This document shows positions 1 to 5,726 of a stretch of DNA of 13,329 bases, in pieces; position 1 is the stretch's first letter, and every line of letters begins with the position of its first letter. Location of the stretch: NCBI GenBank assembly GCA_003513855.1, contig DOTC01000203.1:1-13329 (forward strand), in the 5' to 3' direction. The DNA comes from Deltaproteobacteria bacterium. Lineage in GTDB: Bacteria; Desulfobacterota; Deferrimicrobia; Deferrimicrobiales; Deferrimicrobiaceae. Both the position numbers and the translations under genes were made by a program. The notes beneath the pieces were generated by a model that was not told the origin of the DNA, did no database searches, and was given only the letters and a program-made list of their open reading frames with translations.

Positions 1-1229
1 TCCGACGCGCCGTGTCCTATTATATGGCACCCGATGACTTCTCCGTACCGTTCCTCGGCCACCATCTTCACGAACCCCTCCGTGTGCCCCGACGCCACCG
101 CCCGCCCCAGGGCCGTGAAGGGGAACTTCGCCACCCGGACCGGAATCCCCCTCTTCTTCGCCTCCTCCTCCGAGAGGCCCAGCGTCGCCACCTCGGGCTG
201 GCAGAAGATGCAGGCCGGGATCTTGTCGCGATCCGGCCGACGGGTCTCGTGCCCCGCGATGATCTCCGCCGCGGCCACTCCCTCCGCGGAGGCCTCGTGG
301 GCCAGGAGCATCCCCCCGATGATGTCCCCGATTGCATAGACGGACGGGCACGCCGTCCGGAAGGAGTCGTCCACCTCGATATACCCTTTCACCAGCTTCA
401 CGCCGCACGCTTCGAGGCCGAGCCCCTCCGTCAGCGGCTTTCTCCCCACGGCGACCAGGAACGTTTCCGCGGCGATCCTCTCCTCCTTGCCTCCCTCCGT
501 CACGGTCATCGCTCCCGCCGCCTTGTCCAGCCCCTTCGCCGGGGCGGAGGTGAGCACCCGGATTCCCTGTTTCCGAAACGACTTCTCCAGCTCCTTCGCC
601 ACCTCCCGGTCCGTGCGGGGGAGGAGCTGGTCCTCCATCTCGACGACCGTCACCTCGGCGCCGAACGTCCGGTAGATGTAGGCGAACTCGACCCCCACCG
701 CGCCTCCGCCGAGAACGACGACCGAGCCCGGCATCTCCTCCTGCGCCAGCGCGTCGTCGCTCGTGAGGACCGTCTTCCCGTCCGGCTCGATGCCGGGGAG
801 CCCACGCACCGCCGTCCCCACGGCGACCAGGATCTTTTCCGCTCCGATCTCCTCGTCGCCCGCCCTGACCGTCGTGGGAGAGGTGACCACGGCGTTTGCC
901 GCGAGCAGCTCGATCTTGTTCTTCCGGAAGAGGAAGCCGACTCCCTTGGACATCCGCTCGGCGACCTTTCGGCTCCGCCGGATGACCTCCCGGTAGTCGA
1001 CCGAGAGCCCCTCGACGACGATCCCGTACGACGCGGCGTTCTTCATCTGCTGGTAAAGGTCGGCGCTTTTTAGAATCGCCTTGGAAGGGATGCACCCCCA
1101 GTTCACACAGACGCCTCCCGGTCTGTCCCTCTCCACAACCGCCACGCGCAGGCCGAGCTGCGCCGCCCGTATCGCGGCCACGTAGCCTCCCGGACCCGCT
1201 CCGATTACCACAAGGTCGAACGTTCTCAT
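1..1229 (-). CDS. lpdA: Dihydrolipoyl dehydrogenase (E3), 3' end cut by window edge
   Basis: E3 is the FAD flavoprotein that reoxidises the dihydrolipoyl arm of E2 and passes electrons to NAD+. About 409 residues are visible of a family length near 460-470. The N-terminus has the FAD dinucleotide motif GAGPGGY (residues 10-16), followed by the redox-active disulfide in GGVCVNWGCIPSK (Cys41 and Cys46). The NAD-binding glycine motif GGGAVGVEFA starts near residue 174, and the second FAD motif is SVYAIGDIIGG. The frame is still open at base 1 in the start of the dimerisation domain (EVIGCHIIGHGAS), so the C-terminal His-Glu catalytic pair lies outside the window. An in-frame ATG at 1235 also exists, but the GAGGG ribosome site abuts it, whereas it lies 6 bases from the ATG at 1229, so I prefer 1229. 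It follows E2 after 9 bases and is the last visible gene of the dehydrogenase operon. Confidence 0.95.
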   Translation of the reverse strand, partial: MRTFDLVVIGAGPGGYVAAIRAAQLGLRVAVVERDRPGGVCVNWGCIPSKAILKSADLYQQMKNAASYGIVVEGLSVDYREVIRRSRKVAERMSKGVGFLFRKNKIELLAANAVVTSPTTVRAGDEEIGAEKILVAVGTAVRGLPGIEPDGKTVLTSDDALAQEEMPGSVVVLGGGAVGVEFAYIYRTFGAEVTVVEMEDQLLPRTDREVAKELEKSFRKQGIRVLTSAPAKGLDKAAGAMTVTEGGKEERIAAETFLVAVGRKPLTEGLGLEACGVKLVKGYIEVDDSFRTACPSVYAIGDIIGGMLLAHEASAEGVAAAEIIAGHETRRPDRDKIPACIFCQPEVATLGLSEEEAKKRGIPVRVAKFPFTALGRAVASGHTEGFVKMVAEERYGEVIGCHIIGHGAS

Positions 1230-1238
1230 CGGCATCCC

Positions 1239-2411
1239 TCACGAAAGCGAAATCGACTCGATCTGCAGGATCACGTCGTTCATGAACCGGGTGGCCGTCC
1301 CCCCGTCGTTCAGCCGGTGATCGAACGAGAGGCTCAGGTACATCATGTCACGGGGAACGATATTTTCCTCCCGGACGACCGGCCGCCGTACGATCTTGTG
1401 AATGCCCAGGATCGCCGCCTCGGGGACGTTGATTACGGGATAGCTGAACAACCCCCCGATCGACCCGATACTCGTTACCGTGAAGGTGCTCCCGGAAAGG
1501 TCGGACAGGGGGAGCGTCCCGTTGCGTGCCCCCTGCGAAAGCCGCTCGATCTCCCGGGCGAGCTCCACGATCGTTTTTTCCCCCGCGTCGCGGATGACCG
1601 GCACGACGAGTCCGTCCTCCATGTCCACGGCCACGCCGATGTCGTACCGCTTCTTCCTCACGATCTCGCCGCGGGCCTCGTCGAGAGACGCATTCATCGC
1701 CGGATGGGTGCGCAGCGCCGTGACGACCGCCTGGACGATGAACGGCAGGATCGTGATCTTCACCCCTTCCCCCGCCCCGATTTCCCGCAAGGACTCCCGC
1801 ATCGCAAGGAGGTTCGAGGCGTCCGCCTCGTCGACCAGAAGCGCGTGGGGAATCGTCGACTTGGAAAGGACCATTTTCTTTGCGGCCATTCGCCGCTTTC
1901 CCCGGAAGGGGATGCGCTCCTCCGCAGCCGTGGTCGAGGAAGAGGCGGCCGGGGCGGCGGCCCGGCGGACATCCTCCTCGGTCACGCGCCCTTGCGGGCC
2001 CGTCCCGGAAACGGTCGAAATGTCCACTCCGAAATCCTTTGCCAGCTTGCGGACGGCAGGGGTGGCAAGGACACCCCCTTCGCGAGGGCGGGGTGCTGCA
2101 ACTTCCGGCGGCGCGATGTCCGGGGGCTTCGGCTTCCCCCCCGCTTCCCCTTCTGCGTGCAAGGGTTCCTTCCCGGCCACCTTCATGACGGCGAGGACCG
2201 CCCCGACCGGGACGACCTGTCCCGACTGCGCCACGATCTTCGCCAAGATACCGGTCACGGGGGAGGGCATCTCCATCGCCGCCTTGTCGGTCAGAATCTC
2301 GACCAGGAGGTCATCTTCCTTTATCGGCGCTCCCTCGGCCACCAGCCAGCGGACGATTTCGCCCTCCGCCACCCCCTCGCCGATGTCGGGAAGCCGAAGC
2401 TCGAACTCCAC
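1239..2411 (-). CDS. Dihydrolipoamide acyltransferase (E2) of a 2-oxoacid dehydrogenase complex
   Basis: This is the core acyltransferase that carries the acyl group from E1 on a swinging lipoyl arm and transfers it to CoA. The 390 residues show the normal order: one lipoyl domain (about 1-80, lipoyl lysine K43 in LTDKAAMEMPS), a Pro/Ala linker, a peripheral subunit-binding domain (about 114-150, ATPAVRKLAKDFGVD then GTGPQGRVTEEDV), a second flexible Ala/Ser linker, and the catalytic domain (about 165-390). The catalytic motif is SFDHRLNDGG with His365 and Asp369. The start is GTG, preceded 8 bases away by a strong GAGGGAG site. One lipoyl domain and the E1 alpha/beta type next door favour a branched-chain or acetoin/pyruvate-type complex over the multi-lipoyl proteobacterial PDH. 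The acyl substrate cannot be read with certainty, so I give no symbol. Confidence 0.93.
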   Translation of the reverse strand: MEFELRLPDIGEGVAEGEIVRWLVAEGAPIKEDDLLVEILTDKAAMEMPSPVTGILAKIVAQSGQVVPVGAVLAVMKVAGKEPLHAEGEAGGKPKPPDIAPPEVAAPRPREGGVLATPAVRKLAKDFGVDISTVSGTGPQGRVTEEDVRRAAAPAASSSTTAAEERIPFRGKRRMAAKKMVLSKSTIPHALLVDEADASNLLAMRESLREIGAGEGVKITILPFIVQAVVTALRTHPAMNASLDEARGEIVRKKRYDIGVAVDMEDGLVVPVIRDAGEKTIVELAREIERLSQGARNGTLPLSDLSGSTFTVTSIGSIGGLFSYPVINVPEAAILGIHKIVRRPVVREENIVPRDMMYLSLSFDHRLNDGGTATRFMNDVILQIESISLS

Positions 2412-2419
2412 CCGGAAAA

Positions 2420-2429
2420 CTCCCTCCTA
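2420..2429 (-). promoter_or_regulatory. Ribosome binding site of E2 overlapping the stop of the small ORF
   Basis: Read on the minus strand, this is TAGGAGGGAG. The TAG is the stop codon of the 57-residue aldehyde dehydrogenase remnant and the AGGAGGGAG is a strong Shine-Dalgarno sequence 8 bases before the GTG of E2. The overlap implies that ribosomes ending on the small ORF would sit on the E2 initiation region, a typical arrangement for translational coupling (inference). Confidence 0.7.
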
Positions 2430-2600
2430 CGGTTTTCTCCCCACCATCCTGATGCTGGTCATCTCCTCGACGGCGAACCGGAGCGCCACGGGGACGCTGC
2501 TGATCGTCTCGCCCGTGTATTTGTCGATGACCGTCATCGTCTCCTTTTCCTCGATCCGTCTCCCGTCAACCAGCAACCGGCGCGCATTCGCGATCGTCAT
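2427..2600 (-). pseudogene. 57-residue in-frame aldehyde dehydrogenase remnant (N-terminus fused to C-terminus)
   Basis: The ORF starts at ATG 2600 with a GAGG ribosome site 7 bases upstream, and ends in TAG. Residues 1-39 match residues 1-40 of the full aldehyde dehydrogenase encoded at 5727-7160 (shared core EEKETM.VIDKYTGETIS, then VPVA). Residues 41-57 match that enzyme's last 17 (RFAVEEMTSI, then MV, then KP and stop). About 420 internal residues are missing, including the catalytic Asn, Glu and Cys, so it cannot be an active dehydrogenase. DNA identity to the full gene is 67 of 69 bases over residues 17-39, much lower over the first 16 codons, and about 49 of 57 over the C-terminal part. 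The frame is intact with no stops. It lies 62 bases after E1 beta and 15 before E2. It may be the scar of a deleted second aldehyde dehydrogenase gene, or a retained small protein or coupling leader. I cannot decide, and I type it as a pseudogene for its obvious truncation. Confidence 0.8.
2498..2533 (-). repeat. 36-base perfect direct repeat, copy 1 (in the aldehyde dehydrogenase remnant)
   Basis: This stretch is identical base for base to 7055-7090 in the same orientation. Both encode the VIDKYTGETIS segment of an aldehyde dehydrogenase N-terminus. It is the core of a 69-base block (2484-2552 against 7041-7109) with only two mismatches. The copies lie about 4.56 kb apart and bracket E1 beta, E1 alpha, the unknown protein and most of the aldehyde dehydrogenase. 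Confidence 0.95.
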
Positions 2601-2607
2601 GGTCTTC

Positions 2608-2611
2608 CCTC
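2608..2611 (-). promoter_or_regulatory. Ribosome binding site of the small aldehyde dehydrogenase remnant
   Basis: On the minus strand GAGG, inside a purine-rich run (AAGAAGAGGGAAG), lies 7 bases before the ATG at 2600. It supports the view that the 57-residue ORF can still be translated. Confidence 0.55.
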
Positions 2612-2651
2612 TTCTTTTTCCTTTCGTATATCGATTCCCCGGGCGCCTGCG

Positions 2652-2660
2652 CCCCCCCCC
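2652..2660. repeat. Run of nine C (nine G on the coding strand)
   Basis: This homopolymer begins three bases beyond the E1 beta stop codon, directly after an ATG, and runs into a GC-rich inverted repeat (GGGCG-CAGG-CGCCC on the minus strand). It lies in the 62-base spacer, so slippage would not alter E1 beta. Such runs are also frequent places for sequencing error. Confidence 0.8.
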
Positions 2661-2662
2661 AT

Positions 2663-3637
2663 TCAGAAGTTGACCGCTCCGCGTACGGCATCGAGCGTGC
2701 GGCGTACGTCGGGGAGGTAGATTTTTTCCAGCGCATAGGGGAAGGGGGTATCGAACCCCGTGACGCGGGCGACGGGCGCCTTGAGGTGAAGGAACGACCT
2801 CTCCTGGACAAGCGTCGCCAGTTCGGCCCCGAACCCGCAGGTCCGGGGCGCTTCGTGGAGAACCACCGCCCTCCCGGTCTTTTGCACGGACCGGTCGACC
2901 GCCTCCACGTCGAGCGGCCAGAGGGTACGAAGGTCGGTGATCTCGACGCTCACCCCCTCCTTTTCCGCCTCCGCTGCGGCTCCCTCCGCCACCGGAACCA
3001 TCGCCCCGTAGCTGATGACGGAGACATCCGTCCCCTCCCGGACGGTGTGCGCCTTCCCCAGGGGAACATCGTACTCTCCTTCGGGAACCTCGCCTTTCGC
3101 GGTCCGGTACAGCGCCTTGGGCTCAAGAAAGATCACCGGGTCCGGGCTTCGCATCGCGGAGACGAGAAGCCCTTTTCCGTCCGCGGGGGTGGACGGCATC
3201 ACCACCGTAAGCCCCGCGGTATGAACGAAGTACGCCTCCGGGCTCTGCGAGTGATACAGGCCTCCCCCGATGCCTCCTCCCGACGGGGCGCGGATGACGA
3301 CCGGAGCCGGGAACTGGCCGGCGGAACGGTACCGGAACTTGGCCAGCTCGGACACGATCTGATCGAACGCCGGATAGATGAAATCCGCGAACTGGATCTC
3401 GGCGACCGGGCGCAGTCCGTTGAGCGCCATTCCGATCGCCATCCCGAGGATGCCGGCTTCCGCCAACGGGGTGTCCATGACCCTCTCCGGGCCGAACCGC
3501 TCCCACAGGCCCTCGGTCGCCCGGAATACGCCCCCGCTATTCCCGATATCTTCCCCGAGGAGAACGACCGCCGGGTTGCGCTCCATCTCCCCGGATAGCG
3601 CCGCGTTGATCGCCTGGATGAGCGTCATGACCGGCAT
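2663..3637 (-). CDS. 2-oxoacid dehydrogenase E1 component, beta subunit
   Basis: This 324-residue protein is the beta half of the alpha2beta2 thiamine-diphosphate E1 that decarboxylates a 2-oxoacid and reductively acylates the lipoyl group of E2. It shows the usual family features: LLGEDIG near residue 27, the PLAEAGI segment with Glu60 (which activates the thiamine aminopyrimidine in this family), RAPSGGGIGGGLYHSQSPE with His129, and the C-terminal transketolase domain (VISYGAMVPVAEGAA, then VEITDLRTLWPLD). Length is normal. The start at ATG 3637 is set by GGAGG 9 bases upstream, lying inside the last codons of E1 alpha. A second in-frame ATG lies three codons in. It is separated from E1 alpha by 4 bases, so the two subunits are very likely translationally coupled. 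Confidence 0.95.
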   Translation of the reverse strand: MPVMTLIQAINAALSGEMERNPAVVLLGEDIGNSGGVFRATEGLWERFGPERVMDTPLAEAGILGMAIGMALNGLRPVAEIQFADFIYPAFDQIVSELAKFRYRSAGQFPAPVVIRAPSGGGIGGGLYHSQSPEAYFVHTAGLTVVMPSTPADGKGLLVSAMRSPDPVIFLEPKALYRTAKGEVPEGEYDVPLGKAHTVREGTDVSVISYGAMVPVAEGAAAEAEKEGVSVEITDLRTLWPLDVEAVDRSVQKTGRAVVLHEAPRTCGFGAELATLVQERSFLHLKAPVARVTGFDTPFPYALEKIYLPDVRRTLDAVRGAVNF

Positions 3638-3641
3638 CCCG

Positions 3642-4715
3642 TCATTCCTCCGCGTGCGGAAGCCACTTCCGCTGCTCGATCAGGTGCCACGGCATCTCCG
3701 CGTAAACGTCCTCCACCAGGGACTCCGGTGGAACCGGCGGAGCGCCCTCGCACTCCTTCACGGCGCGCAGGACTTCCTCTCGTGCCTCTTCCGCCCGGTT
3801 CGCCGCTTCCACCCCGTCCACGACGCCCGCCTTCTGGAGATACTCCGTGAACCGGCGGACGGGATCCCTCTTCGCCCATTCGGCAATCTCCTCCTCGGAC
3901 CGGTAGCGCGTGGGGTCGTCCGAGGTAGAGTGCGGCCCCATCCGGTAGGTGACGGCTTCGATCAGCGTCGGGCCGCCGCCTTCCCGCGCCCTGGCGAGCG
4001 CGTCGCGCGTCACTTTGGTAACGGCCAGCACATCGTTTCCGTCCACGCGGACCCCCTCGAACCCGTAGGCGTCCGCCTTTCGCGCAATCGAGTCCGAGGC
4101 GGTCTGCCGGGACACCGGAAGGGAGATGGCGTACTGGTTGTTGCCGCAGAAGAAGACGGTCGGAGTCCGATAGACGCCGGCGAAGTTCATCGCCACATGG
4201 AACGCTCCCGTGGAGCTGCCGCCGTCCCCGAAATACACGATGGCGGCAACCTTCTCCCCCCGGAGTTTCGCGGCGTAGGCTGCCCCCACCGCCTGGGGGA
4301 GCTGGGTGGCGACGGGGCTGGACACCGAGACCAGGTTGATCGAGCGGTCGCACCAGTGGTTGGGCATCTGCCGCCCCTTCATCGCGTCCGAGGCGTTGCC
4401 GAACAGCTGCCCGACGAGGGTTGCGAGGGGGTACCCCCGAAGAAGCGCGACGCCATGATCCCGATAGGAGGGGAAGATCCAGTCGCCCTCTTTCAGGGCG
4501 AAGCCGGAGCCGATCTCCATGGCTTCCTGCCCGGTGCACGGGACGTAAAACCCGATCCGGCCCGACCGCTGAAGATTGATCGCCTTCTCGTCCAGGGCCC
4601 GGAGAAGAAGCATGTTCCGGAAGAGAACAAGAAGATCCTCGTTCTGCAAGGCGGGGGCAAGAGCCGGGTCCAACGAACCGTCCTCCCGAAGCGCCACCAG
4701 CAGCGGCAGTTCCAT
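3642..4715 (-). CDS. 2-oxoacid dehydrogenase E1 component, alpha subunit (branched-chain type)
   Basis: This is the thiamine-diphosphate-binding subunit of E1, 357 residues from the preferred start. The cofactor motif is GDGGSSTG (residues 163-170) closing with CGNN (Asn192-Asn193). Upstream are FYVPCTGQEA and PSYRDHG, as in the family. The loop reads HSTSDDPTRYRS (262-273). HSTSDD followed by YRS is characteristic of branched-chain 2-oxoacid dehydrogenase E1 alpha, whereas pyruvate dehydrogenases usually read HSMSDP. PNHWCDRSINLVSVSSPV also fits this subfamily. I therefore favour oxidation of the 2-oxoacids of Val, Leu and Ile, though pyruvate- or acetoin-type activity is not excluded. The ORF is open to ATG 4760 (372 residues), but that codon lacks a ribosome site, while ATG 4715 has GGAGG five bases upstream. 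Confidence 0.92.
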   Translation of the reverse strand: MELPLLVALREDGSLDPALAPALQNEDLLVLFRNMLLLRALDEKAINLQRSGRIGFYVPCTGQEAMEIGSGFALKEGDWIFPSYRDHGVALLRGYPLATLVGQLFGNASDAMKGRQMPNHWCDRSINLVSVSSPVATQLPQAVGAAYAAKLRGEKVAAIVYFGDGGSSTGAFHVAMNFAGVYRTPTVFFCGNNQYAISLPVSRQTASDSIARKADAYGFEGVRVDGNDVLAVTKVTRDALARAREGGGPTLIEAVTYRMGPHSTSDDPTRYRSEEEIAEWAKRDPVRRFTEYLQKAGVVDGVEAANRAEEAREEVLRAVKECEGAPPVPPESLVEDVYAEMPWHLIEQRKWLPHAEE

Positions 4716-4720
4716 TTGCG

Positions 4721-4725
4721 CCTCC
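4721..4725 (-). promoter_or_regulatory. Ribosome binding site deciding the E1 alpha start
   Basis: GGAGG on the minus strand is followed by CGCAA and then ATG at 4715. The longer alternative start at 4760 is preceded by a pyrimidine-rich stretch with no purine ribosome site. This favours the shorter protein, which begins MELPLLVALRED. Confidence 0.65.
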
Positions 4726-4803
4726 GTCCCCGGGATCGTTCCCTCGCCTTTGCCTTCCATAGTAACGGATGCCCACCCGGCGGATGTGGTTTCCTCCCTT
4801 TTC

Positions 4804-4832
4804 CCCGCCGGGCCCGCCGGGAATCCTCCCGG
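4804..4832. repeat. Tandem 9-base repeat next to a short hairpin in the gap before E1 alpha
   Basis: CCCGCCGGG occurs twice in tandem at 4804-4821. Overlapping it is an inverted repeat, CCGGGA (4817-4822) with TCCCGG (4827-4832) and a 4-base loop. No T run follows on either strand, so it does not look like an intrinsic terminator. The 181-base gap (4716-4896) is the longest gene-free stretch in the window and the natural place for a promoter of the dehydrogenase operon, but I find no convincing -35/-10 pair or sigma-54 site. Confidence 0.5.
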
Positions 4833-4896
4833 AAAGACTGCGCGGTACGCGAGGAACGATACCCGGGACAGGACGGAGGCGCAGCCGGCCGCCGCC

Positions 4897-5673
4897 CTAT
4901 CTTCCCGGGACGGTGCCCCGCATCGACGGGGTGATGGGGGCGTACCTCCGCCCGACCGCGGGCACCATCAGGCTTCTGCTCTCCACCTTCTGGAAGGGCA
5001 GGTTCGCGAACCGGGTGACCAGTTCCGTGGTCTCATGGAGATGGGTATACGTGTCGTACCCCTGCGTGGTCACGAACGACTCCCCATCCCGGCTCACGAC
5101 GCGGACCGCATAGTACCCCCGATCCGCCCTCACCGCCTGGACGGCCTCGACCTCCCGGAAGGGGATCTCCCTCCCCCGCATCGGCGGCGGGATCAGATCC
5201 CCCGTCAGGAGGATCTTCGCCGACCCCAGATCCAGGCAGATCTCCGCCTCCTCCCAGTCGATGAGGATCGGCTTGCCCGTCATCTCCGCGACCTCTCCCG
5301 CCATCCCCAGGATGCGGCCGATCGCACCCCTCCCCGGGCTGCCGTTCTTATCGATCGTGTAGTGCTCCTGGTAGAGGATCTCCCGAGGCGAGTCGGAGAG
5401 GAGGAGGGAGATCTCCGACCAGTCGGACTCGAGACGCACGCCGGGGACCTCCGAGGAGAAGTAGACCGGCGCGTAGATGCGGTACAGGATCCTCCGGACC
5501 CGGCCGAACGGAATCTCGCGGACCATTTTCCGCCATAGCCCTTTCGAAACGACCGCGACCCTGCGGTCCTTGTCGAAGAGCACGGTCCTCGCCTGGATCC
5601 CGGGGGAGAACAGGTATTCCGCGAACCCGTGCTCCCACCGGATCGTCTTCCCGGGACTCCGGAGTACCCGCAT
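4897..5673 (-). CDS. Unrecognised 258-residue protein, probably two tandem copies of one domain
   Basis: I do not recognise a named family. The protein is soluble-looking, with no signal peptide or membrane segment and many charged residues. The two halves resemble each other. Each has a beta-like run with an Asp near its start (TVLFDKDRRVAVVS at 30-43; AEICLDLGSAKILLTG at 143-158), then REIPF followed by a Val two residues later (52-59 and 168-175), further beta-like strands, and a closing helix (about 116-133 and 211-224). This layout is compatible with two tandem PH-like beta-barrel domains, which is inference from pattern alone. The start at ATG 5673 is supported by GGAGG six bases upstream. 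It follows the aldehyde dehydrogenase by 53 bases and precedes the E1 genes, so it may be cotranscribed with either. No catalytic motif is visible. Confidence 0.8.
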   Translation of the reverse strand: MRVLRSPGKTIRWEHGFAEYLFSPGIQARTVLFDKDRRVAVVSKGLWRKMVREIPFGRVRRILYRIYAPVYFSSEVPGVRLESDWSEISLLLSDSPREILYQEHYTIDKNGSPGRGAIGRILGMAGEVAEMTGKPILIDWEEAEICLDLGSAKILLTGDLIPPPMRGREIPFREVEAVQAVRADRGYYAVRVVSRDGESFVTTQGYDTYTHLHETTELVTRFANLPFQKVESRSLMVPAVGRRYAPITPSMRGTVPGR

Positions 5674-5683
5674 GTCCGGCCTC

Positions 5684-5695
5684 CCCCCGCGGGGG
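5684..5695. repeat. 12-base perfect palindrome beside a ribosome site
   Basis: CCCCCGCGGGGG abuts, and overlaps by one base, the GGAGG ribosome site (5680-5684) of the unknown gene. Paired, it would place that site at the foot of a small GC-only hairpin. The perfect form leaves almost no loop, so at most a 4-base-pair stem with a 4-base loop would form. A regulatory role is only a possibility. Confidence 0.35.
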
Positions 5696-5726
5696 TCCCG
5701 CGTGTCTGCACCCATTCGCCGCCGGC

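Noticed and set aside
1317..2720. Long plus-strand open frame opposite E2 and part of E1 beta
   Set aside because: It is antisense to E2, the aldehyde dehydrogenase remnant and E1 beta, which have full family motifs. Its translation is Arg/Pro/His-rich low-quality sequence, a usual by-product of GC-rich codons.
4753..4775. Start of E1 alpha at ATG 4760, or a -10 element TTACTAT just upstream
   Set aside because: There is no ribosome site for the 4760 start and no matching -35 sequence at the right distance for a promoter, so neither is reported as a feature.
4817..4832. Intrinsic terminator after the unknown gene
   Set aside because: A 6-base-pair hairpin is present but no T run follows on the minus strand.
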